Part shown: piece after piece, positions 7,924 through 15,932 of the stretch
How positions within the stretch are numbered: position 1 is the stretch's first letter
Layout of the letters: each line of letters opens with the position of its first letter
Assembly: GCF_008728195.1 (NCBI RefSeq)
Contig: NZ_CP031598.1
Span: 4,340,001-4,404,000, forward strand
Reading direction: 5' to 3'
From: Roseovarius indicus
GTDB taxonomy: Bacteria; Pseudomonadota; Alphaproteobacteria; Rhodobacterales; Rhodobacteraceae
DNA: 64,000 nucleotides
Notes under the pieces: generated by a model
The model's input: the letters and a program-made list of their open reading frames with translations, nothing else
Database searches by the model: none
Told to the model about the DNA's origin: nothing
Made by a program: the position numbers and the translations under genes

Positions 7924-9254
7924 CCGCCACCTCCCGCACCGCCAAGCTCCTCGCCACCACCGCGGCGATCGCCCTTCACGGCCTCGCCCTCTGGGGCGTC
8001 TCCGGCACCACCGAGATCGAGATCGAAGGCTCCTCCGGCGCGGCCGAGGCCAGCCTCGGCAACAGCTTCGCCGACATGGCCGCGGGCACCATGACCCCGA
8101 CCGAGACCGAAGAGGTGCTCGACCCCGACGAAACCGAGGCCGACACCGAAACCACCGAAACCGAAACGACCGAAGCCGACGCCCCCGAGGACGTCACCGA
8201 GGCCGAGACCGCGGAAGCGCCGGCCGAGGCAACCGAACCCACCGAAACCGAACAGGCCCGGCCGCAGGAAACTCCGGCCGAAACCCCCGAGCAGCAGACG
8301 GCCGAAACCGCCCCCTCCGAGACGGCGCAGAACCGTCCGGAGGAGGTGCGGCAGGCCGAAACCACCGAAACCCCGCCCGACCAGCCCGAAATCGCCGAAC
8401 CGGTGGCACAGGACACGCCCGAGCCGACCGAACAGGCCCGACAGGCCGAGGTCGCCACCGCGCCCGAAGCCCCCGACACCGTCACCCCCACCGTCGCGGC
8501 CGAGCAGGACACCGAGACCGCCGAGCCGGAAACCCTGCAACAGACGGCCCCGGAAGAGGTCCAGCAGGCCGAAACCACGCCCGAGCCGCAACCGGCGCAA
8601 GAGCCCGTCGCCGCGGTCACCCCCGAGGCGACGGAGCCGTCGCAACCCGAACCGACCGTGGCCGAACCGGTCGAGGCCACCGACCTCGCCGAAAGCGCCG
8701 AAACCATCGAGGCCGAGGAGGAAACCTCCCCCGCCGTCACCACCTCCCTGCGCCCGCAAACCCGGCCCAGGGCCATCGAACAGGCCCAGGCCCGCAAACG
8801 CGAACAGGAACGGCAGGAGCGGCAGGCCCGCCAGCAGCGCCAGCAACAGCAGCAGCGCGAACAGCAACAGGTCACCCGGCAGCAGCCCCAGGGCAACGCC
8901 GCCCAGAACGCCCGCACCGGCACCGCCACGGGCAACGAAAACGCCCGCAGTCAGGCCAACACCGGCACCGGCCAGTCCCGCGAGGCGGGCAACGCGGCGG
9001 CCAGCAACTACCCTGGCCAGGTCATGCGCCAGATCTCCCGCGTCCGCCGCCCGCAAGTGGGCTCGCGCGGCACGGCGGTCGTGGCCTTCACCATCTCCGC
9101 CAATGGCGGGCTGTCCGGGCTTTCCCTGGCCCGCAGCTCCGGCAACGGCCGGCTCGACCAGGCCGCGCTCGGCGTCGTCCGCCGCGCCGCCCCCTTCCCC
9201 GCCCCGCCCCCCGGCGCCCGCCGCAGCTTCTCGATCAACATCAAGGGCGGCTGA
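7920..9254 (+). CDS. tonB: TonB-family energy transducer with long Glu/Thr/Pro spacer
   Basis: 444 residues, nearly twice a classical TonB. The N-terminal helix (KLLATTAAIALHGLALWGV) anchors it in the inner membrane. Residues ~45-290 are low complexity, rich in Glu, Thr, Pro, Ala and Gln, followed by a basic Gln-rich stretch, a Gly/Asn/Thr linker, and a C-terminal TonB domain from YPGQVMRQISRVRRP to the end (TAVVAFTISANGGLSGL, SGNGRLDQAAL). The spacer would span the periplasm so that the C-terminal domain reaches TonB-box receptors. Last gene of the exb operon, convergent with the receptor gene. Confidence 0.92.
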   Translation: MTATSRTAKLLATTAAIALHGLALWGVSGTTEIEIEGSSGAAEASLGNSFADMAAGTMTPTETEEVLDPDETEADTETTETETTEADAPEDVTEAETAEAPAEATEPTETEQARPQETPAETPEQQTAETAPSETAQNRPEEVRQAETTETPPDQPEIAEPVAQDTPEPTEQARQAEVATAPEAPDTVTPTVAAEQDTETAEPETLQQTAPEEVQQAETTPEPQPAQEPVAAVTPEATEPSQPEPTVAEPVEATDLAESAETIEAEEETSPAVTTSLRPQTRPRAIEQAQARKREQERQERQARQQRQQQQQREQQQVTRQQPQGNAAQNARTGTATGNENARSQANTGTGQSREAGNAAASNYPGQVMRQISRVRRPQVGSRGTAVVAFTISANGGLSGLSLARSSGNGRLDQAALGVVRRAAPFPAPPPGARRSFSINIKGG

Positions 9255-9554
9255 CCCCCGTCAACGCCGTCGCCCGGCCTCGCGGTCGGATGCCTCCGGC
9301 GGGGATATTTGGACCAAGAAGAAGCACAGCCGCACGCCCCAACACCTTGGCGGAAACACGCAATGGGCCGCCATTGGGGGCCAAGCCCTGCTTCTTCTGG
9401 CCGGAAATATCCCGGGGGGGTTTGGGGGGCTGGCCCCCCAAGGCCTGCGTGGCCCGAACGCAAACCAACCGGATGCGCCGCAAGGCGCGCCGCATGTAAA
9501 AGGGCGGAACCCGAAGGTCCCGCCCCGCCAGCGTTCCACTTTCCTGCTAACCAA
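9255..9554. repeat. intergenic structured region between tonB and the receptor (imperfect inverted repeat)
   Basis: No gene is seen here. Two ~25-bp arms at 9301-9326 and 9389-9413 form an imperfect inverted repeat sharing GGGATATTT and GAAGAAGCA. Between them is a small hairpin (CAATGG-GCCG-CCATTG, 9361-9376), and after them a G6/C6 hairpin (9422-9441). The CTCCGGCGGGGATATTTGG segment looks like a recurrent roseobacter intergenic element from memory, which is not verified. The receptor terminator lies at its right side. Confidence 0.6.
9498..9525 (-). terminator. Rho-independent terminator of the heme-type receptor gene
   Basis: Read on the minus strand, a GGGCGG-g-ACC / GGT-t-CCGCCC stem closes on a TTCG tetraloop and is followed directly by TTTT. 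It lies about 30 bp past the receptor stop. Confidence 0.8.
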
Positions 9555-11576
9555 TCAGAACGCTTTGGCAATCGTAACCTTGAAGTTCCGCCCGGTCGCC
9601 CGGCGGCCGGGGCTCATCAGCGGCGTGCGGTAATTCTGGTCGAACAGGTTCTCGACCCCCACCCGGAACTCGGTGCCTTCCCAGACGCCCTCCTTCGGCG
9701 CCACCGTGGCCCGCAGGTTGTGCACCGCGTAGCCGGGCGTGTACCCGAACGTGTTGGTGACCGACTCGTTCATCTCGGTCTCCCAGCTCAGGTCGAGCGC
9801 ATCGCCCCACTTCTTGCCCACCGTCACCCGCAGGCTGTTGCCTGCCTGCAGGCCCCAGTCCTGCGTGACGAAGACCGCGTCGGTCTGCTCGGCCTCCGTG
9901 ATCGTGGCGTTGACGTCGGTATAGAACCCGTTCTGCATCGCATAGGAGCCCTCGACCTCGATCCCCTGCGTATGCACCTCGTCCAGCAATTGCTGGCCCA
10001 TCGGCGTCGCCGACACGTAGGAGGTCACATCCCAAAGCTCGGTGTCGTAGATATTCGCCTTCAGCGACAGCGTGTCGCCCGAGGAAAACAGGTCCTGCCC
10101 CTCGTAGGCCGCGCCGATCTCGAAGGTCCGCGACTTCTCGGTCGTCGACACCCGCGCCACGTTGTCGAGATCGTCGATCGGCGGCAGCACTTCCGTGTAG
10201 GCCGCGCTGCCGAAGACCGAGATGCCGTTGCCGAACGCATAGCGCACCGACACGCCGCCCATCAGCGCCTCGTTCGAGAACTGCCCGTTATTGGGCGCGG
10301 TCGTGCCCGAGATATCCGAGGTCTCGTAACGCACCGCCGGCGTCACCGTCCAGCCACCGCCAAAGGCCATCTCGTCGATCAGGAAGAACGCCCACCGGTT
10401 GTCGTCCCCGCCCGGCGCCGAGGAGGCATCAAGCCGCTTGCGATAGATATACTCCATCCCCGACACGAGGTTATGCGCCACCGGCCCGGTGTCGAAATAC
10501 GACCGGTTCTTCAACGTCACCGTGGTCGTCTCGTACTTGTGATCCGCGCCGATCAGCCCGACCAGGAAGGGTGGCGTGCCGGGCACAGGGGTCTGCATGA
10601 TCTCCTCGTTGGCATAGGAGAATTGCAGCGACAGGTCGACCAGGTCATTGCCCGCGGGGTTGTAGCCATAGCGCAGCATCGCCGTCTCGCTGCTGGTCTC
10701 CCGGTCGACGAAGCCGAACCCGGTACCCAGCCCGAAGGCGTCATAGGGCACATTGTACTGCGTCGAATCGGTGTTGGTATAGGACGCCGTCAGCGAATGC
10801 GCGTCATCGGCCCCGAAGGTCAGCTTGCCCTTCACCATGTACGAAGGGTCGTTGATGTCGCCCCCCGCCGGGTTGATCGGGTTGCCGTCGCCATCCTCCT
10901 GGATGCCAAGCTGGCGGTTGGTGTAGTTCACCAGGAACTCCAGCTTCTCCGTCGGCTGCCACGCCAGGATCGAGGAATTCGCGATCCCCTCGCCGTTGGT
11001 GGAAAACTCCAGCATCTGCCGAAACGCGAAGCCGGGCTCGCCGCCGGTGAAATCCGACGCGTCCTTCGTCTCCAGCAGCACCGCGCCGCCCACCACGCCC
11101 GAGCCGTATTCGAACGAGCCCACCGTGCCGCGGATCACCTCGACCTGCTTGTAAAGCGCCGGGTCGGTGAACAGCTGGTTGCCGATCCGGTAGAGCTCCT
11201 CGCTGCCGCGCGTCACCCCGTCGACCTGGATCAGCACCTTCTGGTCGGTGCCATAGGTGCCGGTCGCGCCGAAGCCGCGGATGTTGATCCCCGAGCCCTG
11301 CGCCCTTGTGCCATTGACGAGGTTCACCCCGGGAACGGAATCGATCAGCTCGGCCACCGTGCCGGCCTGCCGGTCCTTGATCTCGGTCTCGTCGATCTCG
11401 GTGATCGCGGTCGCCGTGTCGGTCCGCACGTCCCGCTTGCTTTCCTGAAGGGTGATCGTGCCGAGAAACCCGGCCGGCCCCTCTGCCATGTCCTGCGCCA
11501 TGGCCGGGCTGGCCCCGATCCAAGTCACGCACAGCGCCGTCGTCCCCATAAGGGCGCGCGAAATCCCTCGCGTCAT
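9555..11576 (-). CDS. hmuR: TonB-dependent outer-membrane receptor, heme/hemoglobin type
   Basis: 673 residues with a signal peptide ending SPAMAQ (about residue 28), a plausible TonB box (ITLQES), the plug domain (VAELIDSVPGVNLVNG, INIRGFGATGTYG, VEVIRGTVGSFEYGSG) and a 22-strand barrel ending with the terminal aromatic FKVTIAKAF. The order and plug motifs resemble the hemoglobin/transferrin/lactoferrin receptor family. It is divergent from hmuSTUV, which supports heme as ligand. The region where heme receptors carry FRAP and NPNL motifs reads YTEVLPPIDDLD...TTEKSRTFEIG, so neither motif is intact. Heme specificity therefore rests largely on context. Confidence 0.85.
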   Translation of the reverse strand: MTRGISRALMGTTALCVTWIGASPAMAQDMAEGPAGFLGTITLQESKRDVRTDTATAITEIDETEIKDRQAGTVAELIDSVPGVNLVNGTRAQGSGINIRGFGATGTYGTDQKVLIQVDGVTRGSEELYRIGNQLFTDPALYKQVEVIRGTVGSFEYGSGVVGGAVLLETKDASDFTGGEPGFAFRQMLEFSTNGEGIANSSILAWQPTEKLEFLVNYTNRQLGIQEDGDGNPINPAGGDINDPSYMVKGKLTFGADDAHSLTASYTNTDSTQYNVPYDAFGLGTGFGFVDRETSSETAMLRYGYNPAGNDLVDLSLQFSYANEEIMQTPVPGTPPFLVGLIGADHKYETTTVTLKNRSYFDTGPVAHNLVSGMEYIYRKRLDASSAPGGDDNRWAFFLIDEMAFGGGWTVTPAVRYETSDISGTTAPNNGQFSNEALMGGVSVRYAFGNGISVFGSAAYTEVLPPIDDLDNVARVSTTEKSRTFEIGAAYEGQDLFSSGDTLSLKANIYDTELWDVTSYVSATPMGQQLLDEVHTQGIEVEGSYAMQNGFYTDVNATITEAEQTDAVFVTQDWGLQAGNSLRVTVGKKWGDALDLSWETEMNESVTNTFGYTPGYAVHNLRATVAPKEGVWEGTEFRVGVENLFDQNYRTPLMSPGRRATGRNFKVTIAKAF

Positions 11577-11692
11577 GTCCGTTTCCTTTCGTCCGCTATC
11601 CGGTTGTCTTGCCGAAAAGCTCGCGAAAGGCTGGCCTGGCTGATCCTGTTGTGATGAGAGACCCGAAACTTTGGTCTTGTCGGCCTCTAGGC

Positions 11693-11716
11693 ATTCAGAC
11701 TAAAAGAGTCAAGAAT
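11693..11716. promoter_or_regulatory. candidate iron-responsive operator between receptor and hmuS
   Basis: An imperfect inverted repeat, ATTC-a-GACT / AGTC-aa-GAAT around AAAAG, lies in the only AT-rich part of the 231-bp divergent region. It is placed to control both the receptor and hmuSTUV. It does not match a Fur or Irr consensus well, so the regulator is unknown. Confidence 0.4.
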
Positions 11717-11807
11717 TAAAGCGGAGCCAGCCGGCGCCGCCACAGCCACGCCCTCCCTCCTGTTGCGGCGAAGCCATGACAACCAGTCCTGCTTCAGCGA
11801 GGTGACC

Positions 11808-12863
11808 ATGGCAGAGCCCACAACCCCCACGGCGGAAGAGATTCGCGCCGCCCGCCAAGACAACCCCAAGACCCGCGAACGCGACCTTGCCGCCAAGCTC
11901 GGCATCACCGAGGCCCAGCTTGTCGCCGCCGATTGCGGCCAAGGCGCCACCCGCATCGATGCCCATCCCGACCGCATCATGGACGCGGCGCAGAAACTGG
12001 GCGAGGTCATGGCGCTCACCCGCAACGATGCCTGCGTGCACGAAAAGGTCGGCGTCTACGCCAACTACCACCCGGGCCAGCACGCGGCGATGATCCTCAA
12101 CGAAGAGATCGACCTGCGGATGTTCCCCAAGCACTGGCAGCACGCTTTCATGGTGGAAAAGCAGGGCGACGCCGGCCCCCGGCGCAGCCTGCAGGTCTTC
12201 GACGCCGCCGGTGACGCGGTCCACAAGATCTTCCTGCGCGACGCCTCCAACCACGACGCGTGGGAAGGCATCAAGACCGACCTGGCGCTCGAAAACCAGT
12301 CGCCGGAACAGCCGGTCGACCCCCGCCAGCCCAAGGAAGCGCCCAAGTCCGACCCCTCCAAGCTCGACATTCTGCGCAAGGAATGGGCGCGGATGACCGA
12401 CACCCACCAGTTCCTGCGCCTGACCTCCAAGCTGAAAATGAACCGCCTCGGCGCCTACCGTATCGCCGGCGACCCCTTCGTGCGCTTGCTCGACCCCTCC
12501 TCGGTCGATCTCGCGCTGCAGAAACTGGCGGAAGACGGCACCGAGGTGATGATCTTCGTCGGCAACCGCGGCTGCATCCAGATCCACTCGGGCCCGGTCA
12601 AGACGCTCAAGGCCATGGGCCCCTGGCAGAACGTGCTCGACCCGGGCTTCAACCTGCACCTCCGCCTCGACCACATCGCCGAGGTCTGGGCGGTCGACAA
12701 GCCCACCCAGCGCGGCGCGGCCGTATCGCTCGAGGCCTTCGACGCCGACGGCGGCATCATCCTGCAGATCTTCGGCATCGGCAAGGAAGGCAATGACAGC
12801 CGCCCGGCCTGGCGCGCCCTCGTCGCCGGCCTGCCATCGGCCACCGTAGAGGAGACCGCCTGA
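11808..12863 (+). CDS. hmuS: HmuS/ChuS-type heme-degrading or heme-chaperone protein
   Basis: 351 residues from ATG 11808, preceded by GAGG at good spacing; an upstream in-frame ATG at 11763 lacks one. The protein shows the duplicated HemS/ChuX layout: an N-terminal half (GEVMALTRNDACVHEKVGVY...DLRMFPKHWQHAFMV) and a C-terminal half (FLRLTSKLKMNRLGAYRIAG...GCIQIHSGPVKTLK...FNLHLRLDHIAEVWAV). It receives heme in the cytoplasm after HmuTUV import and degrades or passes it on. TGATG overlap with hmuT; first gene of hmuSTUV. Confidence 0.92.
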   Translation: MAEPTTPTAEEIRAARQDNPKTRERDLAAKLGITEAQLVAADCGQGATRIDAHPDRIMDAAQKLGEVMALTRNDACVHEKVGVYANYHPGQHAAMILNEEIDLRMFPKHWQHAFMVEKQGDAGPRRSLQVFDAAGDAVHKIFLRDASNHDAWEGIKTDLALENQSPEQPVDPRQPKEAPKSDPSKLDILRKEWARMTDTHQFLRLTSKLKMNRLGAYRIAGDPFVRLLDPSSVDLALQKLAEDGTEVMIFVGNRGCIQIHSGPVKTLKAMGPWQNVLDPGFNLHLRLDHIAEVWAVDKPTQRGAAVSLEAFDADGGIILQIFGIGKEGNDSRPAWRALVAGLPSATVEETA

Positions 12864-13756
12864 TGTTCGCCAGCAAGTCCCGCGCCAACGGCGTCCTCCT
12901 CGCCACCATCTCGGCCGGTCTGCTGACAGCCCTGGCCCTGACAACCCAGGCCCGCGGCAGCGGCAGCGACAGCTCGAAACCCGGCGTCCTCAGCATCGGC
13001 GGCTCGGTGACCGAGATCGTCTATGCCCTCGGCCAGGGCGACCGTCTCGTCGCCCGCGACACCACCTCCACCTACCCGCCCGAGGCCGAAGACCTGCCCG
13101 ACGTGGGCTACATGCGCGCCCTGTCGCCCGAAGGGGTCCTCTCGGTCTCGCCCGAGCTGATCCTCTCGGAAGACGGCGCCGGACCGCCCGAAACCATGGC
13201 CGTTCTCACCTCGTCGGGCGTCGATATCGTCACCATCCCCAACGTCGAAAGCGGCCCCGGCATCGCCGAAAAGATCAAGCGCGTGGGTGACGCCCTCGGC
13301 GTCTCGAAAGAGGCCGAGGCGCTCGCCGCCAATGTCGAGGCCGAGATCGCCACCGCCAAGGCCCGCGCCGACCGTCTCGCCGGCGACAGCCCCAAGCGCG
13401 TGCTTTTCGTCCTCTCCATGCAGGGCGGGCGCGTCATGGCCTCGGGCACCGGCACGGCGGCGTCCGCGATCATCGAGCTTGCGGGCGGCGTCAACGCGGT
13501 CACCGAATTCGAGGGTTACAAGCCCATGACCGACGAGGCCGTCAGCGTCGCCGCCCCCGACGTGATCCTGATGATGGACCGCGGCGGCGATCACGCCATC
13601 GCCAACGAAGTGCTCTTCGGCATGCCCGCCTTCCAGCCCACCCCGGCGGCCGAGACCGGCGCCATCGTCCGGATGGACGGGCTCTACCTGCTGGGCTTCG
13701 GGCCGCGCACGGCCAAGGCCGTCTCGGACCTCAGCCACCACCTCTACGGGGGCTGA
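12863..13756 (+). CDS. hmuT: periplasmic heme-binding protein of the hmu ABC transporter
   Basis: 297 residues. An N-terminal export helix (GVLLATISAGLLTALALTTQA) precedes a class III substrate-binding fold: VLSIGGSVTEIVYALGQGDRLVARDTTS, YPPEAEDLPDVGYMRALSPEGVLSVSPELIL and a C-lobe ending in a GFGPRTAKAVSDL helix. This is the HmuT/ShuT form of the BtuF/FhuD family. It hands heme to HmuU. The start overlaps the hmuS stop (TGATG), and hmuU begins 5 nt after its stop. Confidence 0.92.
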   Translation: MFASKSRANGVLLATISAGLLTALALTTQARGSGSDSSKPGVLSIGGSVTEIVYALGQGDRLVARDTTSTYPPEAEDLPDVGYMRALSPEGVLSVSPELILSEDGAGPPETMAVLTSSGVDIVTIPNVESGPGIAEKIKRVGDALGVSKEAEALAANVEAEIATAKARADRLAGDSPKRVLFVLSMQGGRVMASGTGTAASAIIELAGGVNAVTEFEGYKPMTDEAVSVAAPDVILMMDRGGDHAIANEVLFGMPAFQPTPAAETGAIVRMDGLYLLGFGPRTAKAVSDLSHHLYGG

Positions 13757-13761
13757 CCGGC

Positions 13762-14844
13762 ATGGCGGCGACCAGCGAGATCGAGGCGGGCCCCCGGCCC
13801 TCCGTCACCCGCGACCGGCGCGTGCTGGCCCGGCAGGCGCACCTGTGGCTGGCGCTCCTGCTGCTCGGCTCCTGCGTCGCCAGCCTCGCCATCGGCGCCT
13901 CGGGCGCCTCGCTCTGGTCGGCGCTCTGGCACATGGCGTCGGGCGAGCCGCTGACCCAGCTCGAACGCGTCGTCCTCCTCGACATCCGCCTGCCCCGCAC
14001 CCTGCTGGGCCTGCTCGTGGGCGCGGCACTCGCCGTCTCCGGCACCGTCCTGCAGGGCCTCTTCCGCAACCCGCTCGCCGATCCGGGCATCGTCGGCGTC
14101 AGCGCCGGCGCGGGCCTCGGCGCGATCTGCGCCATCGTCCTCGGCGCCTCCCTCCCCGCCGCGATCCAGGGCTTCGCCGGCATGTACCTCACCCCGCTCG
14201 CCGCCTTCGCCGGTAGCTGGATCTCGGTCATGCTGCTCTACACCGTCGCCACCCATCGCGGCCGCACCTCGGTGGCGACCATGCTGCTCGCCGGCATCGC
14301 CCTCACGGCCCTGACGGGCGCGCTCGCGGGCATCCTGGTCTACGCCGCCGACGATCAGCAACTGCGCGACCTGACCTTCTGGCAGATGGGCTCGCTCGCC
14401 GGCGCCACCTGGTCGAAGATCCTCACCGCCGGCCCGCTCATCCTGCTGGCCCTCGTCGGCGCCTCCTTCCTCGGCCGGGCCCTCAACGGGCTCGCCATGG
14501 GCGAGGCCACCGCCATGCATCTCGGCATCCACGTGCAGAAGGCCAAGAACCTCGCCGTGCTCGCCGTCGCCGCCGCCACCGGCGCGGCGGTCGCGGTCTC
14601 GGGCGGCATCGGCTTCGTCGGCATCGTCGTGCCCCACCTGCTGCGCCTGGCCACCGGCCCCGATCACGGGCCGCTCCTCATCAACGCCGCCCTCCTCGGC
14701 GGCGCACTCCTCATCTGGGCCGATGTCGCCGCCCGTGTCATCATCGCCCCGGCGGAACTGCCCATCGGCATCGTCACCGCCGTCCTTGGCGCGCCCGTCT
14801 TCCTCTGGATCCTCCTGCGCCGCCGCGGGGTGCTCGACCTATGA
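13762..14844 (+). CDS. hmuU: heme ABC transporter permease (FecCD/BtuC family)
   Basis: 360 residues with about ten membrane helices. Family signatures are IRLPRTLLGLLVGAALAVSGTVLQGLFRNPLADPGIVGVSAGAGLGA and, near the C-terminus, GGIGFVGIVVPHLLR and RVIIAPAELPIGIVTAVLGAPVFLWILLRRR. (Long motifs are quoted here in joined pieces of the conserved core at residues ~75-120 and ~275-355.) Dimer of the permease moves heme across the inner membrane. Overlaps hmuV by ATGA. Confidence 0.93.
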   Translation: MAATSEIEAGPRPSVTRDRRVLARQAHLWLALLLLGSCVASLAIGASGASLWSALWHMASGEPLTQLERVVLLDIRLPRTLLGLLVGAALAVSGTVLQGLFRNPLADPGIVGVSAGAGLGAICAIVLGASLPAAIQGFAGMYLTPLAAFAGSWISVMLLYTVATHRGRTSVATMLLAGIALTALTGALAGILVYAADDQQLRDLTFWQMGSLAGATWSKILTAGPLILLALVGASFLGRALNGLAMGEATAMHLGIHVQKAKNLAVLAVAAATGAAVAVSGGIGFVGIVVPHLLRLATGPDHGPLLINAALLGGALLIWADVAARVIIAPAELPIGIVTAVLGAPVFLWILLRRRGVLDL

Positions 14845-15629
14845 CCCTCCAGGCCACCGGCATCCGCCACGCCATCGGCGGCAAGACCATCCTCGACGGC
14901 ATCGACCTCACCGCGCACCCGGGCGAGGTCACCGCCATCGTCGGCCCCAACGGCTCGGGCAAGACAACCCTCCTCCGCGTCCTCACGGGCGAGGACAGGG
15001 CCCACGGCACCGTCACCCTGAACGGCACGCCCGTCACGCCCGCCAACGCCCCGCAGCTCGCCGCCATGCGCGGCGTGCTGCCCCAGGCCTCGCGCATCGC
15101 CTTTCCCTTCAAGGTGGCCGAAGTGGTGCGCATCGGCCTCCATTCCGGCCCCCACGGCCGCGACACCGCCATCGCCGAACGCGCCCTCGAGGCGGTCGAT
15201 CTCGCCACCTTCGCCGATCGCTTCTACCAGGAGCTTTCGGGTGGCGAACAACAACGCGTCCAGCTCGCCCGCGTGCTGGCGCAGGTCTGGCAACCCACCT
15301 TCGACACCGGCCCCTGCTGGCTGTTCCTCGACGAACCCGTCGCCAGCCTCGATATCGGCCACCAGCTCGGCATCATGCAGCTCGCCCGCGACTACGCCCT
15401 GCGCGGCGGTGGCGTGATCACCGTCATGCACGACCTCAACCTCACCGCCATGTTCGCCGACCGGATCGCGGTGATGAAAGGCGGCCGCATCATCGCCCAC
15501 GGCTCCCCCGACGACGTGCTCACAGACGAGGTCCTCTCTGACGCCTATGGCTGCCGCCTGCGCACCAGCACGCCACCCCCGGCGCCGATGCGCTACGTGC
15601 TGCCCCAATCAGCCGGCGGCGCGGCTTGA
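14841..15629 (+). CDS. hmuV: heme ABC transporter ATPase
   Basis: 262 residues. Walker A GPNGSGKT at 35-42, signature LSGGEQQRVQLAR, Walker B WLFLDEPVASLD, and a switch His in VMHDLNLTAMF. This is the FecE/HmuV type of ATPase that drives import through HmuU. Last gene of hmuSTUV, followed within 30 bp by a strong terminator. Confidence 0.94.
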   Translation: MTLQATGIRHAIGGKTILDGIDLTAHPGEVTAIVGPNGSGKTTLLRVLTGEDRAHGTVTLNGTPVTPANAPQLAAMRGVLPQASRIAFPFKVAEVVRIGLHSGPHGRDTAIAERALEAVDLATFADRFYQELSGGEQQRVQLARVLAQVWQPTFDTGPCWLFLDEPVASLDIGHQLGIMQLARDYALRGGGVITVMHDLNLTAMFADRIAVMKGGRIIAHGSPDDVLTDEVLSDAYGCRLRTSTPPPAPMRYVLPQSAGGAA

Positions 15630-15653
15630 TACGGCGCCGCCGGAAAGAAAAAA

Positions 15654-15683
15654 CATCGCAATATCAATGCGATGCAATTTTTT
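15654..15683 (+). terminator. terminator of the hmuSTUV operon
   Basis: CATCGCA-N7-TGCGATG hairpin followed after CAA by T6. It begins 25 bp past the hmuV stop; the A6 run before the stem could let it work on the opposite strand too. Confidence 0.8.
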
Positions 15684-15729
15684 CCAAAAAAATGAGACTC
15701 TGCAGGAAACCTTTTCGCCAGTCGTCGCG

Positions 15730-15758
15730 TTGGTATTTCGACGTCGGAATGGAGAAAT
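15730..15758 (+). promoter_or_regulatory. candidate promoter of the intergenic small RNA
   Basis: TTGGTA at 15730-15735, a 17-bp spacer and AGAAAT at 15753-15758 give a sigma-70-like promoter. It would start transcription near 15765, between the hmuV terminator and the second terminator. Confidence 0.4.
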
Positions 15759-15764
15759 CGTTTC

Positions 15765-15871
15765 GACAGGATGTCTGCCTGTCATCCCCAAATCCCCGGC
15801 AGACATTCAGCACCCTCCCTGTCCCTCGGGTGCCTGCCCCCGCCTTTATTAAAGGCGGGGGCCGCTTTTTT
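15765..15871 (+). ncRNA. candidate three-hairpin trans-acting small RNA with C/U-rich loops
   Basis: About 107 nt lie between a plausible start and a terminator in otherwise empty sequence. Hairpin 1 is a perfect 9-bp stem (15771-15779 with 15798-15806) with an 18-nt loop containing two CCCC runs. Hairpin 2 is a perfect 6-bp stem (15810-15815 with 15828-15833) with loop TCCCTGTCCCTC. Hairpin 3 is an 11-bp GC-rich stem (15837-15847 with 15851-15861) followed four bases later by T6. Unpaired CCUCCC-like loops could pair with Shine-Dalgarno sequences, as in alphaproteobacterial sRNAs of the AbcR/alpha-r14/CcsR type. No start codon with a ribosome site is seen. Expression is not shown. Confidence 0.55.
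15837..15871 (+). terminator. strong terminator hairpin closing the candidate small RNA
   Basis: Perfect 11-bp stem CCCCCGCCTTT/AAAGGCGGGGG with an ATT loop, then CCGC and T6. It is 200 bp past hmuV, which already has its own terminator, so it implies a separate transcript. Confidence 0.75.
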
Positions 15872-15932
15872 GGGGATCTGTCGCGAAAGGGAGGCCGCCG
15901 CCGTCAGCGCCGTCGCCCCGCGTCACGACATC

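Noticed and set aside
9309..11654. 781-codon plus-strand frame opposite the TonB-dependent receptor
   Set aside because: Arg/His-rich shadow translation; the receptor on the minus strand has a signal peptide, plug and barrel.
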